A DNA stretch of 25,446 nt from a virus: the IMG/VR virus record IMGVR_UViG_3300030104_004813, positions 1 through 25,446 of that record. One strand, given 5' to 3'. Positions within the stretch are counted from its first letter, which is position 1. Each line of letters begins with the position of its first letter. The notes under the pieces are model-generated. The model was given only the letters and a program-made list of their open reading frames with translations. It was not told where the DNA came from and did no database searches. This document shows positions 6,593-13,516 of this stretch, piece by piece. The translations under genes were made by a program, and so were the position numbers.

Positions 6593-8320
6593 TTATTTCA
6601 TTATTAAATATTTACTGATTAGTAACCCATCGATGTCATTTTCTATAAATGTTTTTATTGCTTGGTCTGGTGAGTTAACTAATGGTTCATTCACATTAAA
6701 ACTTGTATTCATAAAAACAGGAACCTCTGTCTTTTGTCTAAATTTATGTAATGCATCATAGATAATTTTATTCTGACTTCGGTTTACTGTTTGTGGTCTA
6801 CAACTATTATCAACGTGAACAACTGCTGGTATCTTATTTCTCCACTCTTCTTTAACCTCACTAGCCATCAACATAAATGGTGATTTATGTTTAGCATTAG
6901 TTATCTCAAATAAAAACTCCTCAGGCATTACTGGTGCTAGTGGTCTCCACCATTCTCTCTTCTTGATTCTATTCACCCTCTGTAGATTTTCTAATTTGGT
7001 TGGATTTGCAAGTATACTTCTGTTACATAATGCCCTTGGACCCACTTCAGATTTCCCATTAAAATAACCCATCACACAATCCCACTCATATAAACAATGT
7101 GCCAATGCATCTGAAGGATCGACCACGTCATAAATCATACCATTTCTATCTAAAGCATCCAAAATCTCTTTGTCTGTATAGTAACTACCATGATAAGCGT
7201 TATTCATACTCAAGGATGGAAATTCATTGGTATGTTTTTTATGTGATAAAATAGCAGAACCAAAGGCTACACCAGAGTCGTGAGCAGCAGGTTGAATGAA
7301 TATATCACCCTTTACCTTTTTCTCTAATTTACCATTAGTAGTACAATTTAACATACTACCACCTGACAGACAAAGATTCTTACTATCGTTGTATTTAAGT
7401 AAATTTTCGTAATTATGAATCACAAGTGTCTCGAAAATATCTTGACCTGTAGCAGCTAAATTTAGGATTTTCTCTGATGGTAACTTACCCTCACCAGCTT
7501 CATGAAAATCTTTTAACTCTTTTTGAAAGTCATCATCATCTAATATATTGGCAACTATTTCATTATAATTATTGGTAAATGGATATCTGAAACCCAAATC
7601 ATCTTCTCTATACCTCATCGGAAGTAAATCATAATCAACTTTACCATAACAAGCAAGTCCCATAGTTTTACCCTCACATCCATGTGTATCAAAGGCAAGA
7701 GCATTAGTCACTTGTTCATAGAATAGACCAAAACTTGTTAAAGCATTTGAAAAAGAAACAGTCTTCATCTCAAGACCATCCCAAAAACCAAACAAACTTG
7801 ATATACCACCACCATCTCCATCTATAGACATGTAGTTAGTATCCGGAAAACCAGATGGTATGACACTACTTGCAACATGAGAAGTATGATGGTCGAACCA
7901 CTCTATTTTGTATGGTTTAAATCGAGCTCGATTATTTCCATCCAAATGTTCAATACTCCATTCATTCATCAACCAATTTATTGTACCATACTCCGAATCT
8001 AAAACGTCTTGTGGATAAGCACCACACCAATCAGTATCGTTGTAACCAGACTTTTTAGCGAAACGTGGACTATGCCTTCTACTTATCTCATCAAGTCTCG
8101 AAAACCCAACAGACACGAAATCTATATCCTCTGGTTTTAGATTAGCAACCCTCAGACAATTGGTTGCTGCGTTTTTTGGTGGTAAGATTTTATCACCATC
8201 TTTAGAGAATTTAAATCTATTGTATCTTTCCTCTTCTGACCAAGAAATCAAGTCACCATCAATCAACAAACATGCAGCTTGATTATATGACAAAAGAGGT
8301 GTTATTCCTAATATGACCAT
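6593..8320 (-). CDS. Carbamoyltransferase of the NodU/CmcH/TobZ family
   Basis: This 575-residue protein has both halves of the family. The Kae1-like N-terminal domain has EEERYNRFKF, the metal-binding FDHHTSHVASS (HxxxH), SIDGDGGG and SGGSMLNC with QPAAHDSGVAFGSA. The YrdC-like C-terminal part has GKSEVGPRALCNRSILANP and MNTSFNVNEPLV. These enzymes move the carbamoyl group of carbamoyl phosphate, through carbamoyl-AMP, to a hydroxyl of a sugar or natural product. The N-terminal segment where relatives carry a His-Asp pair (YHDSAAAL type) reads SYNQAACL, so the usual histidine appears to be tyrosine. No Shine-Dalgarno site is seen before the ATG. The acceptor might be a glycan made by the cluster to the right, or a modified base. 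Confidence 0.92.
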   Translation of the reverse strand: MVILGITPLLSYNQAACLLIDGDLISWSEEERYNRFKFSKDGDKILPPKNAATNCLRVANLKPEDIDFVSVGFSRLDEISRRHSPRFAKKSGYNDTDWCGAYPQDVLDSEYGTINWLMNEWSIEHLDGNNRARFKPYKIEWFDHHTSHVASSVIPSGFPDTNYMSIDGDGGGISSLFGFWDGLEMKTVSFSNALTSFGLFYEQVTNALAFDTHGCEGKTMGLACYGKVDYDLLPMRYREDDLGFRYPFTNNYNEIVANILDDDDFQKELKDFHEAGEGKLPSEKILNLAATGQDIFETLVIHNYENLLKYNDSKNLCLSGGSMLNCTTNGKLEKKVKGDIFIQPAAHDSGVAFGSAILSHKKHTNEFPSLSMNNAYHGSYYTDKEILDALDRNGMIYDVVDPSDALAHCLYEWDCVMGYFNGKSEVGPRALCNRSILANPTKLENLQRVNRIKKREWWRPLAPVMPEEFLFEITNAKHKSPFMLMASEVKEEWRNKIPAVVHVDNSCRPQTVNRSQNKIIYDALHKFRQKTEVPVFMNTSFNVNEPLVNSPDQAIKTFIENDIDGLLISKYLIMK

Positions 8321-8330
8321 ATTTTTTTAT

Positions 8331-8459
8331 TTATCTTTTTTTTCTGAAACTTATTTTGGGAGGACCAACTCGTCTCTTCAATTCTAATAATGATTCTTCG
8401 GTTAATTTTATATCAGGAACCAAAGACTTTTTTCTTTTCTCCGTGGTATTCGTAGGCAT
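8331..8459 (-). CDS. Small basic protein overlapping the nuclease gene (42 aa)
   Basis: The frame continues beyond the nuclease stop to a TAA at 8331-8333. The best start is the ATG at 8457-8459, with AAGGAG seven bases upstream; another in-frame ATG at 8465 sits only one base from that site. The product is 42 residues, basic at both ends, with an amphipathic middle (TEESLLELKRRVGPPK). It overlaps the end of the thermonuclease-like gene by 47 bases in another frame. I do not recognise it. Confidence 0.5.
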   Translation of the reverse strand: MPTNTTEKRKKSLVPDIKLTEESLLELKRRVGPPKISFRKKR

Positions 8460-8799
8460 GGCCATTCTCCTTGAGTAATTCATTAACTGACTTCTCGTGT
8501 CCCTTAACGAATAACTCACCAAGTACACGACCATATTTACCAGTACCATGTGATATGATACTGAATTTACCATCGTCTGAATTTTCCAAGAGGTCTTTTA
8601 CATATGCCTTTGCTTCTAAACCTTTGGCTTTTTCTTCTAAATCTCTTGTTCTTGATTCCCATGTATCCACACCATAGAATCTAATTCTTACCTTATGCCA
8701 TACATTAAATCCTAAATCAACCATCGCATCGCAGGTGTCCCCATCTACGACTCTATCTAATTTACAACTATAACCATGTTTTTTTACTTGTTTACCCAT
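8413..8799 (-). CDS. Staphylococcal-nuclease-like (thermonuclease) protein
   Basis: This 128-residue OB-fold nuclease domain has VVDGDT (17-22), RIRFYGVDTWE (38-48) and KYGRVLGELF, which line up with the SNase regions holding catalytic Arg35, Asp40/Glu43 and Arg87. NELLKENGHAYEY is the typical C-terminal helix and strand. There is no signal peptide, so it should act in the cytoplasm, where host DNA or RNA could be degraded for nucleotides. AGGAG precedes the ATG and overlaps the end of the upstream gene. Confidence 0.88.
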   Translation of the reverse strand: MGKQVKKHGYSCKLDRVVDGDTCDAMVDLGFNVWHKVRIRFYGVDTWESRTRDLEEKAKGLEAKAYVKDLLENSDDGKFSIISHGTGKYGRVLGELFVKGHEKSVNELLKENGHAYEYHGEKKKVFGS

Positions 8800-8801
8800 T
8801 G

Positions 8802-9095
8802 TTAATCTCCTGGTAATTTCCTATTACGTTTAAGAATACTTTTATACTCCCTCAACCTACCACACTTTTCACATACTATCGGCGTTATCGATTCAGTATT
8901 AGAATATTCTCTTAATCGAGTTTCTATATAATCCTCAATCAACAACCAATCATCTTCATTATTTGCATTGAGAATGTGTCGTTCTGTACCTTGACCACAG
9001 CAATCTGTCACATGTTTTTCGTCTTCTTTCTTTGGTCGGTCTTTGTATCTAAAGTAATCCCTATCAAGTGGCTTATTGCCGTTTAATTTTGTCAT
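8802..9095 (-). CDS. Hypothetical protein with paired cysteines
   Basis: This 97-residue charged protein has CC at about 32-33 (VTDCCGQ) and a CEKCGR knuckle near residue 75. The two pairs could bind one zinc ion. The stop sits in the Shine-Dalgarno region of the nuclease gene, and its start overlaps the upstream basic-protein gene by 23 bases. I do not recognise the family. Confidence 0.65.
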   Translation of the reverse strand: MTKLNGNKPLDRDYFRYKDRPKKEDEKHVTDCCGQGTERHILNANNEDDWLLIEDYIETRLREYSNTESITPIVCEKCGRLREYKSILKRNRKLPGD

Positions 9096-9480
9096 TCAAC
9101 TTCTTCTTAGCTTTCTTTAAAACTTTCTTCTTCTTTTCGTGTCTAGCCAAAAGTATCTCCTCTTTTGACCTACGTTTAGGTTTCTTTTTAGGTTTGATTT
9201 TGGTAGGTGGTAAAGTACCTTTCAATTTAGGTTGTTCTTTACCCTTATGAAAGACATTACCATCTTTATCTACGAACTCATTCATAAAGTGCCATCCAGC
9301 AGGACGACCAGTTGATACTCTTTTTGGTGTGTTTTCGATTGGGAACATTTTGTCCATTCTAGCCATAAATGCTCTACTACCTATAACGGATGTAGCTTCT
9401 GTACTTACATTCTTAACTGGTTCACCAGTAACTTTACAATCCATGTACGCTACACCATCTATGAAATAACCTCCATTCAT
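9073..9480 (-). CDS. Conserved phage protein with a lysine-rich C-terminus
   Basis: The 135-residue product has an ordered N-terminal part (YFIDGVAYMDCKVTGEPV, then FMARMDKMFPIEN and GRPAGWHFMNEFVDKDG) and a very basic tail from about residue 85 (KPKKKPKRRSKEE and onward). It resembles a hypothetical protein conserved in marine T4-like phages; no function is known to me. I chose the ATG at 9480 because AAAGGAG lies seven bases upstream. In-frame ATG 9519 and TTG 9555 fall in or right after the promoter and would add an unusual basic N-terminus. The tail suggests nucleic-acid binding. Confidence 0.75.
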   Translation of the reverse strand: MNGGYFIDGVAYMDCKVTGEPVKNVSTEATSVIGSRAFMARMDKMFPIENTPKRVSTGRPAGWHFMNEFVDKDGNVFHKGKEQPKLKGTLPPTKIKPKKKPKRRSKEEILLARHEKKKKVLKKAKKKLNDKIKRQ

Positions 9481-9525
9481 TTCAAAACTCCTTTGTTTGT
9501 TTTTTGGTTTTCGTTTCATAACAAT

Positions 9526-9555
9526 AATATACTTTAAAATAACTATTACTGTCAA
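9526..9555 (-). promoter_or_regulatory. Sigma-70-like promoter (TTGACA-N18-TATATT)
   Basis: A perfect -35 (TTGACA, 9550-9555) and a 5/6 -10 box (TATATT, 9526-9531) lie 18 bases apart, just upstream of the conserved basic-protein gene. Transcription would start near 9519, about 40 bases before the preferred ATG at 9480. The ten bases from the -10 onward resemble those of the deformylase promoter at 16227. Confidence 0.72.
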
Positions 9556-9558
9556 GCA

Positions 9559-9738
9559 TTAAAAATCATAAAATTCTGCATCTATTATTTCCATGCAGAT
9601 ATACCATTCATTGTTTTTTCTTAAAATAGTGTCGGCCAATCTCCATTGACTCTTTAATTCTTCTGTAGAAAACGAAGTATTGACCGACACAACACCGAGA
9701 ACGATATAACCAACGTCACCTATGGTGACTATTTTCAC
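9559..9738 (-). CDS. Small hypothetical protein (59 aa), GTG start
   Basis: A GTG at 9736-9738 overlaps the TGA of the Hsp20 gene (GTGA) and opens 59 codons ending in TAA at 9559-9561. The product has a hydrophobic N-terminal strand (IGDVGYIVLGVVSVN), a helix (TEELKSQWRLADTILRK) and an acidic C-terminus. It fills what would otherwise be a 180-base gap and probably depends on Hsp20 translation, because no clear ribosome site of its own is visible. I do not recognise it. Confidence 0.55.
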   Translation of the reverse strand: MKIVTIGDVGYIVLGVVSVNTSFSTEELKSQWRLADTILRKNNEWYICMEIIDAEFYDF

Positions 9739-10196
9739 TTGATTTTCACGATGTTCTTCTTCGGTAGTTCGGGTTCTACTTTCGGAATTTCTATAGAGAG
9801 GATTCCATCTTTAAAATTAGCACCAACACCATCCCCATCTAAGTGTTCACCTAATGTAAACGACCTTCTAAACGAGGAATGTTTTAACTCTCTTGTAATA
9901 CACTTACCACCATCGTCTTCAAAACCATGTTTGTCACCTGATATGGTTAGTACATTATCTTCTACTTCTACTGATACATTCTTCTTATCCAATCCAGGAA
10001 TCTCAGCTATGATACCAACTTTGTCATCGTATTCATATACATTTACTTTGGGATAAGAACCTTTATTGAAAGATACTCCAACTTCTTCTTTGAACGTTGG
10101 AAACTGCCTGTCTATCAGGTCATCAAATATCCTATCAAAAGGTGTTAAAAATTCATCTCGGCTGAGATGTTGTGGATTTACTATTATTCTATTCAT
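9735..10196 (-). CDS. Small heat-shock protein Hsp20 (alpha-crystallin family)
   Basis: This 153-residue protein has the alpha-crystallin domain from about residue 48 to 140: VNVYEYDDKVGIIAEIPGLDKKNVSV, then LTISGDKHG, and the A-x-x-x-(D/N)-G-I/V-L motif as ANFKDGILSIEIPK. The C-terminal IVKIK resembles the I-x-I oligomer anchor. It is an ATP-independent holdase and is common in marine T4-like phages, perhaps helping virion assembly. AGGAGA lies five bases before the ATG and is displayed in a hairpin loop of a structured leader. Confidence 0.93.
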   Translation of the reverse strand: MNRIIVNPQHLSRDEFLTPFDRIFDDLIDRQFPTFKEEVGVSFNKGSYPKVNVYEYDDKVGIIAEIPGLDKKNVSVEVEDNVLTISGDKHGFEDDGGKCITRELKHSSFRRSFTLGEHLDGDGVGANFKDGILSIEIPKVEPELPKKNIVKIK

Positions 10197-10254
10197 TGTA
10201 TTCTCCTATACAGTTATTCATTTGAACTAACGACATCCCACTTTGTGGCGATGT
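10197..10254 (-). promoter_or_regulatory. Structured 5' leader of the Hsp20 gene (three hairpins)
   Basis: Three adjacent inverted repeats fill the predicted leader. The first (10233-10254) has ACATC/GATGT and CCAC/GTGG stems with a one-base bulge and a three-base loop. The second (10213-10231) pairs GTTA/TAAC plus four more base pairs around a bulged G. The last (10197-10212) pairs TGTAT/ATACA around a six-base loop that is exactly AGGAGA, the ribosome site. The stems are short and AU-rich, so control by temperature is possible but unproven. Confidence 0.45.
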
Positions 10255-10264
10255 TCTTACCTAT

Positions 10265-10270
10265 ATTATA
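10265..10270 (-). promoter_or_regulatory. Perfect -10 box (TATAAT) upstream of Hsp20
   Basis: TATAAT on the minus strand would start transcription near 10258 and give a leader of about 60 bases. No hexamer resembling TTGACA is seen at 15-19 bases, so if it is active it probably needs an activator or a phage-modified polymerase; the TGACA repeats just upstream could be the site. Confidence 0.4.
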
Positions 10271-10293
10271 CAATGATTGTACCAAACTTTTTG

Positions 10294-10340
10294 TTGTGAC
10301 AATATGACAGATTAACTAATGACATGTGTGTCAATATTAC
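10294..10340. repeat. Cluster of TGACA/TGTCA repeats, possible operator
   Basis: Between the Hsp20 -10 box and the end of the upstream gene, TGACA occurs at 10297-10301, 10305-10309 and 10320-10324, and its inverse TGTCA at 10329-10333. The last two form an inverted repeat around a four-base gap. On the minus strand ATATTGACAC and ATATTGTCAC stand as near-identical copies. The longest intergenic gap of the window lies here. Confidence 0.35.
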
Positions 10341-10594
10341 TAATAATCAAACCCTTCGTCAGGATGTTTGGGTTCGTCTTTCCACCATTCATATTGTTTA
10401 CCTTCTCGGTTTGCCAATTCTCTTTGTCTGTCATAATCTGTTTCACTTAATACTTTCCATAACTTGTCAAATTCATTTTCTTCTATCTGTTTTCTACCTA
10501 CAAAATACATTTTTGCAGCATCTTTACCATATCCACTATGTAATTCTGCCTTACTAACTATATTATCATACTTGTCAACAAGAACCCATTTCAT
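10340..10594 (-). CDS. Conserved-type small acidic phage protein (84 aa)
   Basis: The sequence opens MKWVLVDKYDNIVSKAELHS and continues with AAKMYFVGRKQI and a tryptophan-rich, acidic end (YEWWKDEPKHPDEGFDY). It recalls small hypothetical proteins shared by marine T4-like phages; I know no function. GGGGA precedes the ATG at good spacing. There is no cysteine, signal or membrane segment. Confidence 0.68.
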   Translation of the reverse strand: MKWVLVDKYDNIVSKAELHSGYGKDAAKMYFVGRKQIEENEFDKLWKVLSETDYDRQRELANREGKQYEWWKDEPKHPDEGFDY

Positions 10595-10603
10595 GATTAT
10601 CCC

Positions 10604-11032
10604 CTATTCATTATCTACCACTTTCACTTTTATTGAATCCAAGAAATGATGTCCACACTCATCTGTGTAACCACCATATACAGTTATAGTTTTCTCTATG
10701 AACTCTTCCCAAACAGCAAACACAACTTGACCACCACCATTTTCATCTGTCATACTTGCTGGATTAACTAAACTTGTCCATTGACCAGGAACTATCTGAT
10801 ATTGATAATCAGAATCCCATTGGATATGTTGAGACCACCCACATTCTGTCTGACAACTCAATACAGTGTAGGTTTGTGCTAAAGAGGAATCATATTCTAA
10901 CTCATAAATACCATTTGATTGTGGTAGGTTTGATGATATTTCTAAACCACAATAACAATCTTCTTGTGGTCCTAATGAATTATCTGAACAACCTATAACT
11001 AATAAACTTAGAGTTAAAAATAACCTTTTCAT
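10604..11032 (-). CDS. Putative exported lipoprotein
   Basis: The 142-residue product begins with a lipoprotein signal peptide: KR, a hydrophobic stretch LFLTLSLLVIG, and the lipobox VIGC with Cys15 as the lipidated residue. The serine and aspartate after the cysteine (CSDNS) favour a start in the inner membrane or periplasm, but sorting rules vary by host. The mature part has further cysteines (DCYCG, CQTECGW, DECGHH) suited to disulfides, and reads like an Ig-like beta fold. Phage lipoproteins made during infection often block superinfection; that is an inference here. AAAGGA precedes the ATG. Confidence 0.75.
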   Translation of the reverse strand: MKRLFLTLSLLVIGCSDNSLGPQEDCYCGLEISSNLPQSNGIYELEYDSSLAQTYTVLSCQTECGWSQHIQWDSDYQYQIVPGQWTSLVNPASMTDENGGGQVVFAVWEEFIEKTITVYGGYTDECGHHFLDSIKVKVVDNE

Positions 11033-11035
11033 GTT

Positions 11036-11251
11036 TTATTCCTTTTCTATTTTAGTATCTTTCATTTTTATAATTTTTAGTTTAGTTTCTTCTAACCACT
11101 TTATCCACTCGTCTATTTGCGTGATAATTTTTATCTTATCAACATCGTGGTCTTCATTATCTAGTATCTTATCTACCCATTTCTTAATCATGGCAAGATA
11201 ACCTGATAACCAAGTGGCAATTTCTTTTCTTTCTGTATCCCATACACTCAT
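11036..11251 (-). CDS. Small hypothetical helical protein (71 aa)
   Basis: The preferred start at 11251 has AGGAG seven bases upstream and gives MSVWDTERKEIATWLSGYL and then a charged, probably helical chain (DKIKIITQIDEWIKWLEETK). In-frame ATGs at 11254 and at 11284 are alternatives; the latter overlaps the TAA of the upstream gene (TAATG) and adds eleven residues. The heptad-like spacing of hydrophobic residues suggests a coiled coil. I do not recognise the family. Confidence 0.62.
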   Translation of the reverse strand: MSVWDTERKEIATWLSGYLAMIKKWVDKILDNEDHDVDKIKIITQIDEWIKWLEETKLKIIKMKDTKIEKE

Positions 11252-11283
11252 CATATTACTCCTAAAGTTAACACTAAATAGCA

Positions 11284-11412
11284 TTATGAGTCAAGCACTT
11301 TATAAACTATTTTTATATCGTAAGATGTGGTTGTCGCCCACTCTTCTACTAACGGAGTAAAGGATTGATTGTCTGACTCTTTTATTTTCATTTCCTTACC
11401 TATAAATATCAT
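11284..11412 (-). CDS. Small hypothetical protein (42 aa)
   Basis: The ATG at 11410-11412 overlaps the TGA of the exported-protein gene (ATGA), and the TAA overlaps an ATG of the next frame (TAATG). The product, MIFIGKEMKIKESDNQ and onward to YKVLDS, has 42 residues with no recognised domain. Coupling on both sides is the main evidence that it is real. Confidence 0.5.
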   Translation of the reverse strand: MIFIGKEMKIKESDNQSFTPLVEEWATTTSYDIKIVYKVLDS

Positions 11413-12002
11413 AAAGAGTATTCAAAACCAATCTTGGCTTTGTAGAACTCTTTACCTTGTAACTTTGAAATCTCACCGAGGTTGTATACTCTTAGCTTGT
11501 CGGTAATCTTCCAACTAATTTTGAACTTGTCTTCGAACTCAAAGGTATCTCTTTCATCTTCTTGACTTGGTGGAAAGTAACCATCAAATGAAATATCGAC
11601 TTCTACTTTATCATCGTAATACTTTTTCTTTTTACTCATACCAAAAGAAAAGAATGTCTCAAAGTTTTTACTGAATACGTCATCACTACTATTACGACTC
11701 GTGAATCCATACGACCAATCTTTCCATTTATTACGCCAGTCCATTTTCAGATATTTTACACCTTGACTTTCCTTGTTCATGTATTCTGGTTTGAAGTAAA
11801 CACCATTTTCTAACTTAGCCCAAAACAAATCGTCTATGTAAAACTCTCCGAGTTCTCTTTCCCATTGACGATTGATATGAAAGTTACTGTGACTTAATCC
11901 AACACTAACCTCATAGTCATCAGGATTTGGTTGTACATTTGGTGTACGAGCAGCAAAAGAACTGAACAACATTACACCAGCTAAAAGACTATCCAACACC
12001 AT
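11409..12002 (-). CDS. Putative exported beta-rich protein
   Basis: This 197-residue protein has a hydrophobic N-terminal stretch (LLAGVMLFSSFAA, about residues 6-18) that looks like a signal peptide, although it lacks the usual basic residues before it. The rest alternates hydrophobic and polar residues in short strands (VSVGLSHSNF, YFKPEY, KVEVDISFDGYF) and ends KAKIGFEYSL, as in outer-membrane or periplasmic beta proteins. The stop of a basic small protein sits right at its ATG (TAAATG), and AGGAG lies ten bases upstream. The family is not recognised; a role in altering the host envelope is inference. Confidence 0.62.
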   Translation of the reverse strand: MVLDSLLAGVMLFSSFAARTPNVQPNPDDYEVSVGLSHSNFHINRQWERELGEFYIDDLFWAKLENGVYFKPEYMNKESQGVKYLKMDWRNKWKDWSYGFTSRNSSDDVFSKNFETFFSFGMSKKKKYYDDKVEVDISFDGYFPPSQEDERDTFEFEDKFKISWKITDKLRVYNLGEISKLQGKEFYKAKIGFEYSL

Positions 12003-12164
12003 TTATTTCTTTCTCCTAGTAGACTTAACACCAGCTTTTCTTTTCTCGTATTTTCTCTTGCGTGGTTTCTTGACTCTTCGGTCATCACCAGCACGTTTTT
12101 CTACTATTGACTTACCTAATATTGCGATAATCATATCGTCAATCACTTTTAAGAACTTGTTCAT
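12003..12164 (-). CDS. Small basic protein (53 aa)
   Basis: ATG at 12164 has AGGAG six bases upstream. The product starts with a hydrophobic helix (FLKVIDDMIIAILGKSI, 4-20) and ends in a highly basic tail (KKPRKRKYEKRKAG to STRRKK). Such a chain may bind nucleic acid or sit on the inner face of the membrane. The stop directly abuts the start of the exported-protein gene. No family is recognised. Confidence 0.6.
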   Translation of the reverse strand: MNKFLKVIDDMIIAILGKSIVEKRAGDDRRVKKPRKRKYEKRKAGVKSTRRKK

Positions 12165-12315
12165 TTTTCTCTCCTAACTTTGGTTTAATGTAAAGTTCAT
12201 TGTAACACTCAAGACATAATTGACCAGAACATTCTATATATCCTATCCTAAAATCAATGTGGTCTTCTTTATCATATGTGGTTTCTTTTTTACAAGTTAC
12301 ACATAATTCTTTCAT
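12139..12315 (-). CDS. Zinc-ribbon-like small protein (58 aa)
   Basis: Two CxxC knuckles, CVTC (5-8) and CLEC (34-37), with Cys29 before the second, indicate a zinc ribbon. The ATG at 12315 overlaps the TGA of the gene upstream (ATGA) with AAGGA just before it. The 3' end overlaps the basic-protein gene by 26 bases. A DNA- or protein-binding adaptor role is plausible; no target can be named. Confidence 0.62.
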   Translation of the reverse strand: MKELCVTCKKETTYDKEDHIDFRIGYIECSGQLCLECYNELYIKPKLGEKNEQVLKSD

Positions 12316-12449
12316 TCATCCTTTCCTTTTAGGTCGTACAATAAGACGGCCTCTATTTCTTTAGCCAACGATTTTCTTGCGGCTTCAGAACCTAAGTTAA
12401 CCTGTCTATCCTTATATCTCTTTAATACTGACTCTATTAACTTTCTCAT
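12312..12449 (-). CDS. Small hypothetical protein (45 aa)
   Basis: ATG at 12449 overlaps the stop of the membrane-protein gene upstream (ATGA), and its own TGA overlaps the next ATG. The product is a single amphipathic helical chain (MRKLIESVLKRYKDRQVN, then AARKSLAKEIEAVLLYDL). I do not recognise it. Confidence 0.52.
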   Translation of the reverse strand: MRKLIESVLKRYKDRQVNLGSEAARKSLAKEIEAVLLYDLKGKDE

Positions 12450-12679
12450 ATTCCTAATATATCCTCATCTTTCTTTTTTTTTGGGTATGTGATTGTCTTA
12501 GGTTTATAACCTATTGACTCTAATAAATATTTAGATACTTTGTTTATTCCTAAGGCAATATAATAAAATATACTACTGATAAAAAGGGATAATCCAATGT
12601 AAATAATCGACTCTTTAATCTGTTGTATTATTTTATCTATATTCTTCGCCAATTTTCCAGTAAGCTCTTTCATAATCAT
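12446..12679 (-). CDS. Small single-pass membrane protein (77 aa)
   Basis: A charged amphipathic N-terminus is followed by one long hydrophobic segment (about residues 25-45, IYIGLSLFISSIFYYIALGI) and a basic tail (PKKKKDEDILGI). The first ATG overlaps the end of the oxygenase gene by 47 bases; another ATG lies two codons inside, and neither has a clear ribosome site. It could be an accessory lysis or envelope protein, but nothing shows this. Confidence 0.58.
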   Translation of the reverse strand: MIMKELTGKLAKNIDKIIQQIKESIIYIGLSLFISSIFYYIALGINKVSKYLLESIGYKPKTITYPKKKKDEDILGI

Positions 12680-13376
12680 TTATTGTAGGTTCGGTTGAAT
12701 AATAATAAAATGCGAGGGATTTTCTAGCCACATCAGTTGGACACTTTATAGGATTTGGATATCCATGTGGAACACCATCAATAGCAAAAAGAATAGAATT
12801 GTTCCCCTTAAAAATTACCTCGTTTATCATATGTTTTAAATCATTTGACCATATCTGTAAATCACCACCCCATTCTGGTAACCACTCTTCGTTTACATAA
12901 ATTAATAAATTTAAATGTCTGTATAACTTCTGACCAGCTATATCTGGCATTCCATATTCATCAGCAACATCTTCCCATTTATCCATAAACGAATCAAAAT
13001 TTGTGTAATCGTGATGTACATTTAAAAAACCACCACTCAAAGTACGATGACATCCACCACCACTCAAACTATTATCTGATATTATATTTTTATATCCAGT
13101 TATATAAGATAAATAGTCTAAGAAATCTTTACTATTAAAATATTGACAAACCTTTTTTATCATCGGTGGCATAGAGTCCATGTCTTGAACATATTGCTTG
13201 TCTTTAGAATTATTATGGTCGTCACCCCACCAATTTAAATCATAATCCATCTCTTCTTCTATTTTTCTAATAACATTCTTTTTCAGAATATTATCCATAA
13301 TAACGTATCTTGGAGAAGAACCTTGAAAACTTCTTTTATAGTTCTCCACGTTTTCATATGTAACTCTATTTAACAT
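12633..13376 (-). CDS. 2-oxoglutarate/Fe(II)-dependent oxygenase (P4H-like, second copy type)
   Basis: The 247-residue product matches P4H-like oxygenases: FLNVHHDY gives the HxD pair (H121, D123), RRHLNLLIYVN-type and EWGGDLQIW strands follow (RHLNLLIYVNEEW here), then VPHGYPNP with H204 and ARKSLAFYYYS with R218 for 2-oxoglutarate. The frame stays open upstream to a GTG at 13433, but I prefer the ATG at 13376 because it shares its A with the TAA of the small membrane gene before it (TAATG). It is not closely similar to the oxygenase at 5136. In other bacteria this subtype often lies in glycan or natural-product clusters; the substrate here is unknown. Confidence 0.85.
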   Translation of the reverse strand: MLNRVTYENVENYKRSFQGSSPRYVIMDNILKKNVIRKIEEEMDYDLNWWGDDHNNSKDKQYVQDMDSMPPMIKKVCQYFNSKDFLDYLSYITGYKNIISDNSLSGGGCHRTLSGGFLNVHHDYTNFDSFMDKWEDVADEYGMPDIAGQKLYRHLNLLIYVNEEWLPEWGGDLQIWSNDLKHMINEVIFKGNNSILFAIDGVPHGYPNPIKCPTDVARKSLAFYYYSTEPTINDYERAYWKIGEEYR

Positions 13377-13516
13377 TAGAAATGCCAACCCATAACTACA
13401 AAATAAAAATATCCAATACCTGCTAAAATCCACATCACCATTTTAACATATTCCATTTGAATATCTTGATGAGTTGTTGCTCTTTTTTTCTTTTCTACTC
13501 TATCCCATTTATTCAT
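13376..13516 (-). CDS. Small single-pass membrane protein (46 aa)
   Basis: A basic, polar N-terminus (MNKWDRVEKKKRATTHQD) leads into one membrane segment (VMWILAGIGYFYFVVMGWHF) at the very C-terminus, so it is probably tail-anchored with the N-terminus in the cytoplasm. Its ATG and TAA both form TAATG overlaps with neighbours. The segment VKMVMWIL resembles YKLVMWIF at the end of the protein coded at 13623. Confidence 0.58.
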   Translation of the reverse strand: MNKWDRVEKKKRATTHQDIQMEYVKMVMWILAGIGYFYFVVMGWHF

